This document shows, in pieces, positions 26,501-33,228 of a stretch of 64,000 bases of DNA (position 1 is the stretch's first letter; each line of letters starts with the position of its first letter). A program made the position numbers and the translations under genes. Origin of the DNA: Paenibacillus_AR mesotrionivorans (lineage in GTDB: Bacteria > Bacillota > Bacilli > Paenibacillales > NBRC-103111); assembly GCF_046098205.1 (NCBI RefSeq), contig NZ_JBJURJ010000004.1:310001-374000 (forward strand), read 5' to 3'. The notes under the pieces are model-generated. The model did not search any database and had not been told where the DNA came from. It worked only from the letters and a program-made list of their open reading frames with translations.

Positions 26501-26910
26501 GGGAACACAATAGCACCTTCAACGATGTCGGCGCAGCCGATTGGTTCGCGGCTGCCGTCCAGACGGCCTCTGCGATGAAGCTGGTGGAAGGTTACGGCGA
26601 CGGCAGCTTCCGTCCGGGAGAAGCCGTTACCCGCCAGGAGCTGGCGGTGATGGTCCACCGCGCCGCAGAGCTGGCCGGTATGAACCCGGCTGCGTCCGCT
26701 TCGGCTGCAGCTCCGGCGCAGGCGTCGTACAGCGATGACGCGGCCATCGCCGCATGGGCCAAACCGGCCGTTGAGGCCCTTACCCGGCAGGGTCTGTTGG
26801 GCGGCACGCCGGAAGGCAGCTTTGCTCCCGCCGCACTGGCCACCAGGGCCGAGAGCCTGGCACTCCTGGACCGCATGCTGGTCCAATTAGATTTTTCCGA
26901 TGGTCAATAA
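20509..26910 (+). CDS. S-layer-anchored multidomain esterase/beta-helix carbohydrate enzyme
   Basis: A 2133-residue secreted protein. Order: signal peptide (1-38); beta-sandwich (about 39-200); alpha/beta-hydrolase esterase (about 222-505) with oxyanion HGGGW, nucleophile GSSAGG and GQGHGF; Big2 Ig-like domain (536-627); CBM96/DNRLRE-type module (637-817); fibronectin III (820-917); F5/8 discoidin module (920-1047); pectate-lyase-like right-handed beta-helix (1097-1513) starting LNVLNFGADRADNGHDDRPAI; cadherin-like sandwich (1527-1660); Gly/Pro linker; and three SLH domains (about 1942-2133) for cell-wall anchoring. ATG 20509 is favoured by GGGAGGG 8 bp upstream; 20506 is possible. It likely removes ester groups and cleaves a plant polysaccharide at the cell surface. 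The substrate is inferred, not shown. Confidence 0.9.
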   Translation: MNIKRVLIGLLVCVLMLSPFTQLQALTAKAAVPEPEGPVMEIYAEQFDDPDNFGSTGGVTIPQPWIQDGGKSVAKTSASTTAPSTPNMVKIDSTDVLALPLDLTGYGNIQVSYYTRASSYVSGSVYVEWSYDGGANWTVLEEFKPNPGAASDPNKLKTWALDAQANSNPANKLRFRAAAPVGNLYFDSVSIMGQAIPGIPPAATPVPIPEPVEQPPFVPPAGVKMYEDVLVGMAGNREIYASIAVPEVAPAGVMPAVVYIHGGGWNHGDRKQALGNISNYVLKRGYIGVALSYRLTPEAPFPAQIQDVKLGIRFLRAHAAEYFIDPSRIGVWGSSAGGHLAALLGTTGDLEAGSPITLDNGNTVPVPDLSGTGGWPEYSDKVQAVADWFGPADFTTEFANNYSSVTALLGGKKAFTVPNEARLAMPGTYASPDDPPFWIRHGDADSTIPYENSVKFAGQLTAAGVQVVDFKLVPGQGHGFTGTASDTANAEAWTFLDQYVKNRVVTEPIIYKPGYGPGGTDPGNPDPGNGTVHPGSPSVQLDTAAWTMAAGANKELTAAVATTGDTGTVTVTWSTYNSAVATVESLGGLKARVTGVAPGSTKIVATVTSSVYQQAAEAEAVVTVTPAEPNQPGQQVEKEIAVLTPMDDALIDSSLADTNINSATGSSQGLFSVSASGSKKKYVYFKYDVSEAVNPAYQYTFQVAAKKGSANTDVPLQLYGIPDSNWSEASLTWNNAPVKDLASGELLGGFTVDADKGGSPKVYTVDVTEYVRSRLADGTVVFMLGDAENTGVSFNIYSKEANGTSNPRPALRVMEIIDLSGDIAPPYWPEGSLLKAENLGTDFVDLLWPQALDDSTIDRYLVYRNNELAATLAPEASTYTAAGLTPNTEYTFKVAAVDASGKISITPLTLTRTTLAEPILPLPVEAVIASSSDGNIESNTIDNNSYTRWSASGDGPWIQFDLGEIRQIGYLGIGFYKGDTRKTQLEFETSVDGINWTPGFNGWSSRLTTALQVFDPEDVNARYVRITGRGNSDGSVFTSLTDVHIYPPYANGDTPVALVPYILPGPPPGAVPFTTPGLTKPDGSAHALHIPNPVTGRTLNVLNFGADRADNGHDDRPAIQAAIDAAAAGDEVYIPDGVYNLRTSPDGLANLFLKSGVNIRGESESGTVLRTSLDMVKNSTLFKSAKQHNLQISGMTLTSAWNKEYTTDHKVNNPQAGGPDSLIMISNYGEDPSYNVTIHHVTVEKFRRMAIRIENSHDVIVRNSTFRNATDVGPGGSGYGVAIQGMPKVDRLGFANDTLWNLVEDSRFEGPYLRHGALIQNVAHNNTVRNNVFIQTKLDAIDLHGELEYLNEISGNLVENILTGGAVGLGNTGGTAPSNHSKTGPGNLIRDNLIRNSREGIVVTMGTPDTVIVNNVIESTTDIADASGINILNGPGTVIRGNTIRNNTANGYWAILLEHDNGDTNANYIGEGDPENVRIEGNVLTGNTNGIGLFAGKGIRLKGNAVESVVTNFYQNKGVEAVTEELSDDWRLKQLALSTGALEPVFAADTLAYSAQVAYETEAVTVTAVADPLAAVTIAAGAEESGSTTEDGSITEEGGSAADGGSAAVIPSAEGEITSASAEGSYTATLPLEVGQNRIVITVTAENGDAADYTIDVTRLVQDTSGGTPGGETPGGGDPGNGTPGGETPGGGDPGSGSPGNGTPDAGSSSEEPDDGSSSVPAPGSVGPVGSANPTASATLADVDAPLLEKALESSAGGQVLLKAMESSGQGNPPAEGVRLNGAALSKLLQAGHVDTLVVETAQASYALPVKELNMAHLASELGTEATKLQLEITARTNGTAEISAAAAGWKVAGAWEFSVKVSAPDGKEQELKDFSRYVKRTVKPKAGTSLNEGSLAVARMAPAADGRWVLEPVPFRVTGGEVHIYSRTNSTYLLVQHTRSFTDLNGHWAKNSVERMAAHMIADGVVPGEFQPDKIVTRAEVAAFLVRVLGLSPSASGEHNSTFNDVGAADWFAAAVQTASAMKLVEGYGDGSFRPGEAVTRQELAVMVHRAAELAGMNPAASASAAAPAQASYSDDAAIAAWAKPAVEALTRQGLLGGTPEGSFAPAALATRAESLALLDRMLVQLDFSDGQ

Positions 26911-26928
26911 AAACTAACATTTGGCATT

Positions 26929-26964
26929 AACAGGTTCCCAGTATCATGGGGACCTGTTTTTTTT
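26929..26964 (+). terminator. Strong terminator after surface enzyme
   Basis: AACAGGTTCCC pairs with GGGGACCTGTT, followed by eight Ts. Confidence 0.9.
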
Positions 26965-27068
26965 GTTTCGCAGCAACGCTGCATCTGCATATTATTTCTA
27001 ATAATTTCCACATATCCATGCCGGTACTGCCTTTCAGGCACCTTGTCGTGCATTATCCCCTTTAGTCA

Positions 27069-27432
27069 GGAATGGTGAAAGTAAAAGGGAAGGCAGCAGA
27101 GGAATGAAGGAGAGCAGTAGAAGAAAGCAGAGGGGGAGCAGAGATAAAACAAAGAGGAGCTTAGAAAGGGGGAAGGAGGTGAGTAGAGAAATGGAAGGGG
27201 AGCGGAAAAATAAAGTGATACGGAAAGACAAGGGAGAGCTGACAGAAGCTAAAAAAGAAGGGGCAGAGGAAGTAGAAGGGGCAGAGGAAGAAGAAGCAGG
27301 GGAAGAAGAAGGGGCAGGGGAAGAAGAAGGGGCAGAGGAAGTAGAAGGGGCAGGGGAAAGAAGAAGGGGCAGAGGAAGAAGAAGCAGGGGAAGAAGAAGG
27401 GGCGGGGGAAGAAGGGGAATTAGAGGAAAGAA
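27069..27432. repeat. Polypurine tract with GA-rich repeats
   Basis: About 360 bp that are nearly all A and G on the plus strand. From about 27250 a repeated word of the type GAAGAAGGGGCAGGGGAA recurs at 18-bp-like steps. A 138-codon frame exists (27104-27520) but is only low-complexity Glu/Gly/Arg and I do not support it as a gene. Confidence 0.85.
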
Positions 27433-27530
27433 GTGCGATAACGGCGGAAAAGTAGGCAAGTTGAGAGCAGAGGCGAAAAAGGGAACAAGGTTTGGAGGAC
27501 ACCCCGGGAACTCAAGGTGATGGCAAAAGA

Positions 27531-27720
27531 ATCTAACGGCGGCCAGAGCTCTTATTTGGCCATATTAGGCCTTCTAAAAATTCTAATGGCGGTCAGAGCT
27601 TTTATTTGGAGGGTGGGGCCCGATTTTGGCTTCATTGGAGCATAATAAGAGCGCTCACTTCCGTTAGATATTTTGAAATGTTATTTTGGCCCAAATAAGA
27701 GCGATCACTTCCGTTAGAAT
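27531..27720. repeat. Four-arm intergenic element (A-A-A'-A'), copy 4
   Basis: Arms start at about 27531, 27580, 27642 and 27691. Left arms are CTAACGGCGGCCAGAGCTCT and CTAATGGCGGTCAGAGCTTT, each followed by TATTTGG. Right arms are the inverse, ending TCACTTCCGTTAGA. The centre contains GATTTTGG. Confidence 0.9.
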
Positions 27721-27960
27721 GGGGCTCCAGAGTTAGGATAATCGTTCCTGAGCTAAATGGATAGTGTCCCGCAAGTCACAGAGAATGTCATAACCTGAGC
27801 GAAGGGGATAATACCCGACAAGGAGTTAAACGGGGAATCACTCACCTGTTGTTTACCATAATATTCCATATAAAATTCTGGGCTTAAACAGCAGCCGCCC
27901 ACGACATTGACCATTGCACCGGACTTTCTTCCGGCACCGAGCCCATCCACAACCAAACGA
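27721..27960. other. Gap between repeat and sodA terminator
   Basis: A 67-codon minus-strand frame (27753-27956) is present but has no ribosome site I trust and no recognisable family. I support no gene in this stretch. Confidence 0.4.
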
Positions 27961-27962
27961 AA

Positions 27963-27985
27963 AAAGCAGACCCGCAGGTCTGCTT
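27963..27985 (-). terminator. Terminator of sodA
   Basis: AAAGCAGACC pairs with GGTCTGCTTT around a 3-base loop. On the minus strand it is followed by TTTTCG. It lies 20 bp past the sodA stop. Confidence 0.85.
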
Positions 27986-28004
27986 TCTATTTCAGGAAGA
28001 AGGT

Positions 28005-28619
28005 TTACTTCTTCGCAGCTTCGTAGCGTTTGTTGACTTCTGCCCAGTTTACCACGTTCCAGAACGCGGAGACATAATCCGGACGTTTGTTTTGGTACTT
28101 GAGGTAGTAGGCATGCTCCCACACGTCCAGACCGAGGATCGGGGTTTCGCCTTCCATTACCGGGGAGTCTTGGTTGGCGGTGCTGTATACCTTCAGCTTG
28201 CCGTCCTTGCCAACCACGAGCCATGCCCAGCCGGATCCGAAGCGGGTAGCGGCAGCAGCAGCGAAGGTTTCCTTGAACTTGGCGAAGCCGCCCAGCTCCG
28301 ATTCGATAGCCGCGCCTACAGGGCCAGTCGGGTCACCGCCGCCGTTCGGGCCGATTACTTCCCAGAACAGGGAGTGGTTGTGGTGGCCGCCGCCATTGTT
28401 GCGGACCGCGGTGCGGATGTCTTCCGGAACAGCGTTCAGATCGGCGATCAGCGCGTCCAGGGACTTGTCGTGCAGCTCAGGATGCTTATCCAGAGCGGCG
28501 TTGAGGTTGGTTACATAGGTGTTATGGTGGCGGTCATGATGGATCATCATGGTCGTTTCGTCGATGTGGGGTTCAAGCGCATTGTTTGCATACGGAAGAG
28601 CGGGTAATTGATGGGCCAT
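28005..28619 (-). CDS. sodA: Manganese/iron superoxide dismutase
   Basis: A 204-residue cytosolic superoxide dismutase turning superoxide into oxygen and hydrogen peroxide. Metal ligands are visible: His in MMIHHDRHHNTYV (about 27), His in HHNHSLFWEV (about 81), and Asp and His in GLDVWEHAYYLKYQ (about 163 and 167). GNGGG-type and NKRPDYVSAFWNVVNW blocks complete the family pattern and suit the Mn type. The ATG at 28619 (MAHQLPALPY) follows AAGGAGG at 10-bp spacing; the longer frame upstream has no ribosome site. It has its own promoter with an overlapping inverted repeat, suggesting metal or oxidative control, and its own terminator. A second SOD-like gene lies at 60258. Confidence 0.97.
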   Translation of the reverse strand: MAHQLPALPYANNALEPHIDETTMMIHHDRHHNTYVTNLNAALDKHPELHDKSLDALIADLNAVPEDIRTAVRNNGGGHHNHSLFWEVIGPNGGGDPTGPVGAAIESELGGFAKFKETFAAAAATRFGSGWAWLVVGKDGKLKVYSTANQDSPVMEGETPILGLDVWEHAYYLKYQNKRPDYVSAFWNVVNWAEVNKRYEAAKK

Positions 28620-28684
28620 GGTAATAAATCCTCCTTCAAATTGGGTCAATTTGGTTTATTTAAATCCGGAACTTCTTTACAAAC

Positions 28685-28716
28685 ATTATTATCCACGAAT
28701 TATGATAATAATGCAA
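28685..28716 (-). promoter_or_regulatory. sodA promoter with inverted repeat
   Basis: On the minus strand TTGCAT (28711-28716), 17-bp spacer, GATAAT (28688-28693). ATTATTATC and GATAATAAT (9-bp arms, 10-bp gap) span 28685-28712, so a bound repressor would block the promoter. A Fur/PerR/MntR-type regulator is a guess. Confidence 0.6.
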
Positions 28717-29073
28717 CATAAATGTTTAGAAAGTCCGAATCTTCATCCAATCTTCATTTTAGTCTAAGTCAATTGAGGAAATTTATGCATGCATCGTCAA
28801 GCACACCCCCATGGATTTACCCAACTTTAGAAAGGTTGAATCAGTATGAGGAAAAAATTTCTTTCAATCATACTAGCACCATTTACCTACCAACAATACC
28901 TATATATGTTTGTAAACGCTTCATATTAAGCGCTTTCAAGAGAAAACAAGAGCATTATGGCGATTCATAAAGATTTCATTAATATTTTTCTCAAATTCGG
29001 CAGGAATCAGGTTTATTATGTCGAATTTACTAAGTCTGACCTCAAATTGGAGATAGGAGCGCGATCCAAGCCT
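28717..29073. other. AT-rich spacer between sodA and the GNAT gene
   Basis: An 82-codon frame (28722-28970) and an N-terminal extension of the GNAT frame exist, but neither has a ribosome site or family match. I see nothing else. Confidence 0.4.
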
Positions 29074-29499
29074 ATGGTTGTACGTTCATTCCAGTTGTCC
29101 GATTATGGGAAAATTACGGATTTGTTGGAGCTTGTGTTGGATGAAACCTGTCTGGAGGAAACGATGACAGCATTCGCGCGCCAGTTGAACTGGGACAGCG
29201 GGCTGATCCTGGTGGCTTCCGAAGACGAAGAAGTCCTGGGTGTGATGATCGGAACCATCCACCGTAACAAAGGCTACTATTACCGGGTTGCCGTTCACCC
29301 GGACCATCAGCGCAGAGGGATTGCCCGTTCCTTAATGGAAGGCATGAAGCAGCGCTTTTTGCACCGTAATATTCAGCATGTTGCAGTTCCTGTGGACGAC
29401 TATAATGAGCAGCTGCTTCCCGTATATGAGAAGCTGGGCTGCGGCGAGGAGAACTTTAACCGCTCCTACGGGAAGCTAAGTATTCTTGCCGGCTGTTAA
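29074..29499 (+). CDS. GNAT-family N-acetyltransferase
   Basis: A 141-residue acetyltransferase from the start I prefer. The fold begins MVVRSFQLSDYGKITDLLELV, and the acetyl-CoA loop is VAVHPDHQRRGIARSLMEGMK (about 73-93), with a late YEKLGCGEENFNRSYGK. The frame is open upstream to 28957, but the extra 39 residues look unlike the family; the ribosome site for 29074 (ATAGGAG, 14 bp) is poor, so the start is uncertain. It stands alone between sodA and the DUF402 gene with its own terminator. The acceptor substrate cannot be named. Confidence 0.82.
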   Translation: MVVRSFQLSDYGKITDLLELVLDETCLEETMTAFARQLNWDSGLILVASEDEEVLGVMIGTIHRNKGYYYRVAVHPDHQRRGIARSLMEGMKQRFLHRNIQHVAVPVDDYNEQLLPVYEKLGCGEENFNRSYGKLSILAGC

Positions 29500-29542
29500 C
29501 CGTTTCTTTTTTCATATTTATATTGCCAGAATGAACCTATAG

Positions 29543-29590
29543 GCATATCTTTCGCGAATCGTTGCATTTGGCGGAAAGATATGCTTTTCT
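29543..29590 (+). terminator. Terminator after GNAT gene
   Basis: GCATATCTTTC pairs with GAAAGATATGC around a 20-base loop, followed by TTTTCT. Confidence 0.8.
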
Positions 29591-29658
29591 ATATATGAAG
29601 AGTTGTCTTATTATGAAATTGTCTATGCGTAAAGACCCGGACAGGAGGTGAACCGGCC

Positions 29659-30225
29659 ATGGCGAAGCAGGGCGAATCCTTTACCTTAATCAAGAGCTTC
29701 AAGCACGACGGGCATTTGCACCGGGTATGGCTGGAAAACTGGGAGATTCCCCAGGAATCTCTGGCCTCCGCACACCGGGACGGTGCGTTCCGGGTCTTCG
29801 TGAATTGCCATACGCGCATCCAGGAATCGGACGGCAGGGAATGGACCAGTCGGATTCCGGGCGTTTCCTTTTTTTTACCGGGAAAATGGTTTAATGTTGT
29901 AGCACTCCTGGAGGATGAAGGGATCCGCTATTATTGTAACGTGGCTTCCCCTTTCTACCAGTCGGGCGAGATTATTACGTACATCGATTATGACCTGGAC
30001 GTAATACTCAACCAGAAGGGAGATATCTACGTTCTGGATGAGGATGAGTACAGCAAACACCGGAAGCTCTACCATTACTCCCTGGCTGTGGAGGAGAAGG
30101 TGAAGCTGGGGCTGGAGGAGGTTCTGGAGCTGGCGCGAAGCCGGGGGGAGCCCTTCTGTGACGAATCGGTGCTGGCTTATTTTGAAATGTGGAAATCGAT
30201 GACCGGTCAGGGGGCCAAAGCCTGA
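29659..30225 (+). CDS. DUF402 nucleoside tri-/diphosphate phosphatase, YgaC-like
   Basis: A 188-residue cytosolic protein of the DUF402 family. Blocks SFKHDGHLHRVWLENW (about 13-28), YYCNVASPFYQSGEIITYIDYDLDVIL (about 91-117) and LDEDEYSKHRKLYHYS carry the conserved acidic and basic residues. Relatives such as the staphylococcal Ntdp hydrolyse nucleoside tri- and diphosphates with metal help; in Bacillus subtilis the homologue is YgaC. Ribosome site AGGAGGTG precedes the ATG. It lies 115 bp before queG in the same direction. Length is normal. Confidence 0.9.
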   Translation: MAKQGESFTLIKSFKHDGHLHRVWLENWEIPQESLASAHRDGAFRVFVNCHTRIQESDGREWTSRIPGVSFFLPGKWFNVVALLEDEGIRYYCNVASPFYQSGEIITYIDYDLDVILNQKGDIYVLDEDEYSKHRKLYHYSLAVEEKVKLGLEEVLELARSRGEPFCDESVLAYFEMWKSMTGQGAKA

Positions 30226-30340
30226 CGGACGTTATTCTTTGAAAGCCCTGCTACAAGGGCGTATCCGGCGGTCGGGCTGCGGGGGAAACCACGTGTGCCT
30301 GGGACCGCCGATTTATTATAGAAAGCGGGGAGGAGAGGGC

Positions 30341-31528
30341 TTGGGCAATGTATCGGACGGCCCGGTTGGCGGCTATGGCGGCGGCTGGCGGCGGCTGAAG
30401 GAGGAAATACTGGCAGCCCTGCCGCAGCTGGGCATCGATAAGCTGGGTTTTGCTTCGGCGGAGCCCTTCATCGGCCTCAAGGAGCAGCTTCTGCGGCACA
30501 GGGAGATGGGGCGCGAATCCGGCTTCGAGGAGCCGGACTTGGACAAGCGCACCCAGCCGGAGCTGCATCTGCCCGGGGCCCGTTCTATCCTCTCCGTTGC
30601 TTTAGCGTATCCGTCCAAGCTTCAGGATCCGCCCCGCTCTGGCCCCGGCGCTCCACGGGGAATGATGGCCCGCACCGCATGGGGCGAGGATTATCACCGG
30701 GTGCTGGCGGACCGGCTGAACCGGCTGGCCGCTTTTATCCGGGAGCGGGTTCCGGAGGCCCGGTTGGAAATCATGGTGGATACGGGAGCCTTGTCGGACA
30801 GGGCGGTGGCAGAGCGTGCCGGCATCGGCTGGATCGGCAAAAACTGCTCCATTATTACCCCGGAATTCGGTTCCTGGGTCTATCTGGGCGAAATGATTAC
30901 CGACTTGCCGTTTCCGCCGGACATACCTCTGGGTGATGGCTGCGGGGATTGCACCCTCTGTCTGGATGCCTGTCCGACGGATGCCTTTGCCGGGCCGCGG
31001 CAGCTCAATGCCAAACGGTGTCTCTCCTTTTGGACTCAAAGCAAGGACATCATACCCGAGGAGTTCCGGGTTCCCTTGGGCAACCGGCTGTACGGCTGCG
31101 ATACCTGCCAGCAGGTTTGTCCCAAGAACAAGGGAAAAAATGCGGTGCATAACGCCGAGCTTCAGCCGCTGCCGGAGCAGGCCAAACCGCTTTTGCTGCC
31201 CATCCTGGCGATGAGCAATAAGGAGTTTAAGGAAGCCTTCGGCAGCACGGCTGCGGCCTGGCGGGGGAGGAAGCCCATTCAGCGCAATGCGGTGCTCGCT
31301 CTGGGACTGTTCCGGGATCCGGCAGCACTTCCGGAGCTTCGCCATATCCTTCTGGCCGACCCCCGGCCGGAGCTTCGCGCCGCGGCGGCCTGGAGCATCG
31401 GCCGGATGGGAGGAGACGGGGCCCTCCGGATCTTGGAGGCTGCCCTGGCCGAAGAGAAGGAACCATCCGTCCAGGACGAAATCGGATTATGCCTGCTCCC
31501 ATGGAAGGAGCAGGACGGACACGTATAA
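30341..31528 (+). CDS. queG: Epoxyqueuosine reductase
   Basis: A 395-residue iron-sulphur and cobalamin enzyme that reduces epoxyqueuosine to queuosine, the last step of the tRNA wobble-base pathway. Two 4Fe-4S motifs are present: CGDCTLCLDACPTDAF (about 205-220) and CDTCQQVCPKN (about 255-265). A C-terminal HEAT-like part (RNAVLALGLFRDPAALPELRH onward) binds tRNA in characterised members. I choose the TTG at 30341 because GGGGAGGAG lies just upstream; the further upstream frame has no ribosome site. It opens a likely operon with ogt and the HD-GYP gene. Length is as expected. Confidence 0.94.
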   Translation: MGNVSDGPVGGYGGGWRRLKEEILAALPQLGIDKLGFASAEPFIGLKEQLLRHREMGRESGFEEPDLDKRTQPELHLPGARSILSVALAYPSKLQDPPRSGPGAPRGMMARTAWGEDYHRVLADRLNRLAAFIRERVPEARLEIMVDTGALSDRAVAERAGIGWIGKNCSIITPEFGSWVYLGEMITDLPFPPDIPLGDGCGDCTLCLDACPTDAFAGPRQLNAKRCLSFWTQSKDIIPEEFRVPLGNRLYGCDTCQQVCPKNKGKNAVHNAELQPLPEQAKPLLLPILAMSNKEFKEAFGSTAAAWRGRKPIQRNAVLALGLFRDPAALPELRHILLADPRPELRAAAAWSIGRMGGDGALRILEAALAEEKEPSVQDEIGLCLLPWKEQDGHV

Positions 31529-31584
31529 TTACCGCTTGTGGAAGCGGCATGGGCGCTATTTTCACATCAGTCAGGAGGGTCATT

Positions 31585-32148
31585 ATGTCGGTTATGTATT
31601 ACGGGTATCTCCCTAGTCCCATCGGGAAGCTGCTCTTGGCGGCAACGGAGCGTGGGCTCTGCCGCATGGATTTTGAAGAGGGCTTGGATATGGATGTGGA
31701 GCTGGCATCCCTGGCTGCTTGGGCAGCGAAGCTGGACGGTGTTTCCGCCGAGTCTGTAGAACTGGTTCAGGGCGGTGGCTATATTCCCCAGGCTGTAAAG
31801 GAGCTGGAGGAATACTTCCGTGGAGAACGGACGGCGTTTACCGTTCCGCTGGATGTGCGGGGCACCCCTTTTCAGCAGCGGGTATGGCAGGCGCTTGTGG
31901 ACATTCCCTATGGCACCGTCTGTTCCTATAAGGATATCGCCGAACGGATCGGCTCGCCCAAAGCGGTACGGGCTGTTGGCGGCGCCAATAACCGGAATCC
32001 CCTGCCCGTCATCGTTCCCTGCCACCGGGTAGTCGGCGCAGCAGGCCATATGGTGGGCTACGGGGGCGGCTTGCCCATTAAGGAAGCGCTTCTCCGCCTG
32101 GAGGGGGCGGCGGTCCGCTACACAATCCCCCAAGAGGCCGGCCTATGA
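31585..32148 (+). CDS. ogt: Methylated-DNA--[protein]-cysteine S-methyltransferase
   Basis: A 187-residue suicide DNA repair protein that takes methyl groups from O6-methylguanine onto its own Cys. The active site is NPLPVIVPCHRVVGAAG (Cys at about 138), with the DNA-binding helix GTPFQQRVWQALVDIPYGTVCSYKDIAERIG (about 93-123) and the asparagine hinge GGANNRNP just before it. The N-terminal ribonuclease-like lobe is complete. CAGGAGGG precedes ATG 31585. It follows queG after 56 bp and overlaps the HD-GYP gene by 4 bp (ATGA). Confidence 0.95.
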   Translation: MSVMYYGYLPSPIGKLLLAATERGLCRMDFEEGLDMDVELASLAAWAAKLDGVSAESVELVQGGGYIPQAVKELEEYFRGERTAFTVPLDVRGTPFQQRVWQALVDIPYGTVCSYKDIAERIGSPKAVRAVGGANNRNPLPVIVPCHRVVGAAGHMVGYGGGLPIKEALLRLEGAAVRYTIPQEAGL

Positions 32149-33170
32149 AATACGTACACATTGACACCGTAGAATCCGGAGATTTTTTGGGCAGAACGAT
32201 TTTTTCCTCTAATGGTGCCGTGCTGTTGTCCGAAGGGGTGCAGTTAACGGTTTATATGATTAATACTTTACGACGTATCGGCGTCACTATGCTCTATATC
32301 AAGGACGAGCATCTTCAGGATGTGGAAATCGATGATGTGGTGTCCGAGGAGAACAAGCGGGCTGTGATGCAAAAAATGGGCGAAATGCTTCAGTCCGTCC
32401 GCTCGGGCAAGGAGTTCAACACCCGGGCCGTCAGCATCAGCATTGATAAGCTGCTGGAGGATGTGATGCAGAACCGGGAGGTGCTGCTGCAGCTCACCGA
32501 TATCCGCACCAAGGATAACGAGCAGTACGTCCATGCGCTGAATGTGTGCACCATGGCTGCTTTGACGGGTATTAATATGGGGCTGTCTGCTACCCAGGTG
32601 AAGGAACTGGCGACGGGCGCTCTGCTTCATGATGTGGGCAAGGTGGAGCTGCTTACCGACGATGATTCTGAGGATCTGCGGAAGCACCACACCTGGCGGG
32701 GCTTTGATCTGTTGAAAAGCAAGCGTGAGCTGAGCCTGCTGATTGCCCACGTGGCATTCCAGCATCATGAAGCTCCGGACGGGACGGGTGTGCCCCGCGG
32801 TCTGGAGGACGAGCAGATTCACTTGTACGCCAAAATTGTGGCTGTGGCCAATACCTACGATAATCTTCTATATAATCCGGCCACCGGGGAGAGAGGCAAA
32901 CCCCATCTTGTTATCGAAGAGCTCTCCGCTCTGTCCGGCACCAAGCTGGACCGGGAGGTGGTGATCCAGTTTCTGCGCACGGTGTCCGTCTATCCCACCG
33001 GCACCAGCGTCCGCTTGAGCAATCATGAGGTAGGTGTAGTGGTGGGCCAGCACCGGGGGCTGCCGGGACGTCCGGTTGTGCGTGTGATCAAAAAGGATGA
33101 CGATGATCTCACGGTGAACGAATTCGATTTGGCGAAATTCACCACGCTTTTTGTGGATGCCGTGCTATAA
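32145..33170 (+). CDS. HD-GYP domain protein, putative c-di-GMP phosphodiesterase
   Basis: A 341-residue cytosolic protein. After an N-terminal region (1-130) comes the HD-GYP domain: LLHDVGKVEL (about 164-173), a second His in HHTWRGFDLL, then HVAFQHHEAPDGTGVPRGL (about 203-221). The GYP tripeptide is GVP here. Such proteins hydrolyse cyclic di-GMP and thereby affect motility and biofilm growth. It lacks a sensory transmembrane part. It is translationally coupled to ogt by a 4-bp overlap. Whether the GVP change lowers activity is unknown. Confidence 0.9.
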   Translation: MKYVHIDTVESGDFLGRTIFSSNGAVLLSEGVQLTVYMINTLRRIGVTMLYIKDEHLQDVEIDDVVSEENKRAVMQKMGEMLQSVRSGKEFNTRAVSISIDKLLEDVMQNREVLLQLTDIRTKDNEQYVHALNVCTMAALTGINMGLSATQVKELATGALLHDVGKVELLTDDDSEDLRKHHTWRGFDLLKSKRELSLLIAHVAFQHHEAPDGTGVPRGLEDEQIHLYAKIVAVANTYDNLLYNPATGERGKPHLVIEELSALSGTKLDREVVIQFLRTVSVYPTGTSVRLSNHEVGVVVGQHRGLPGRPVVRVIKKDDDDLTVNEFDLAKFTTLFVDAVL

Positions 33171-33189
33171 TAGTCTCGTACCCATTAAT

Positions 33190-33201
33190 TGAAACGTTTC
33201 A
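33190..33201. promoter_or_regulatory. LacI/CcpA-like palindrome before lyase gene
   Basis: TGAAACGTTTCA is a perfect 12-bp palindrome with central CG, 28 bp before the lyase start. LacI-family regulators favour such sites. It is 2 bp shorter than the usual CcpA cre box, so a dedicated sugar repressor is as likely. Confidence 0.5.
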
Positions 33202-33228
33202 TTAAAATGGTGTCGGGGGGATTTTTCC

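Noticed and set aside
27104..27520. 138-codon open frame in the polypurine tract
   Set aside because: It is only Glu/Gly/Arg low complexity created by GA repeats, with no family or convincing ribosome site.
27753..27956. 67-codon minus-strand frame near sodA
   Set aside because: No recognisable family, poor start signals, and the stretch is more likely spacer.
28722..28970. 82-codon frame after the sodA promoter
   Set aside because: There is no ribosome site and the composition is not protein-like.
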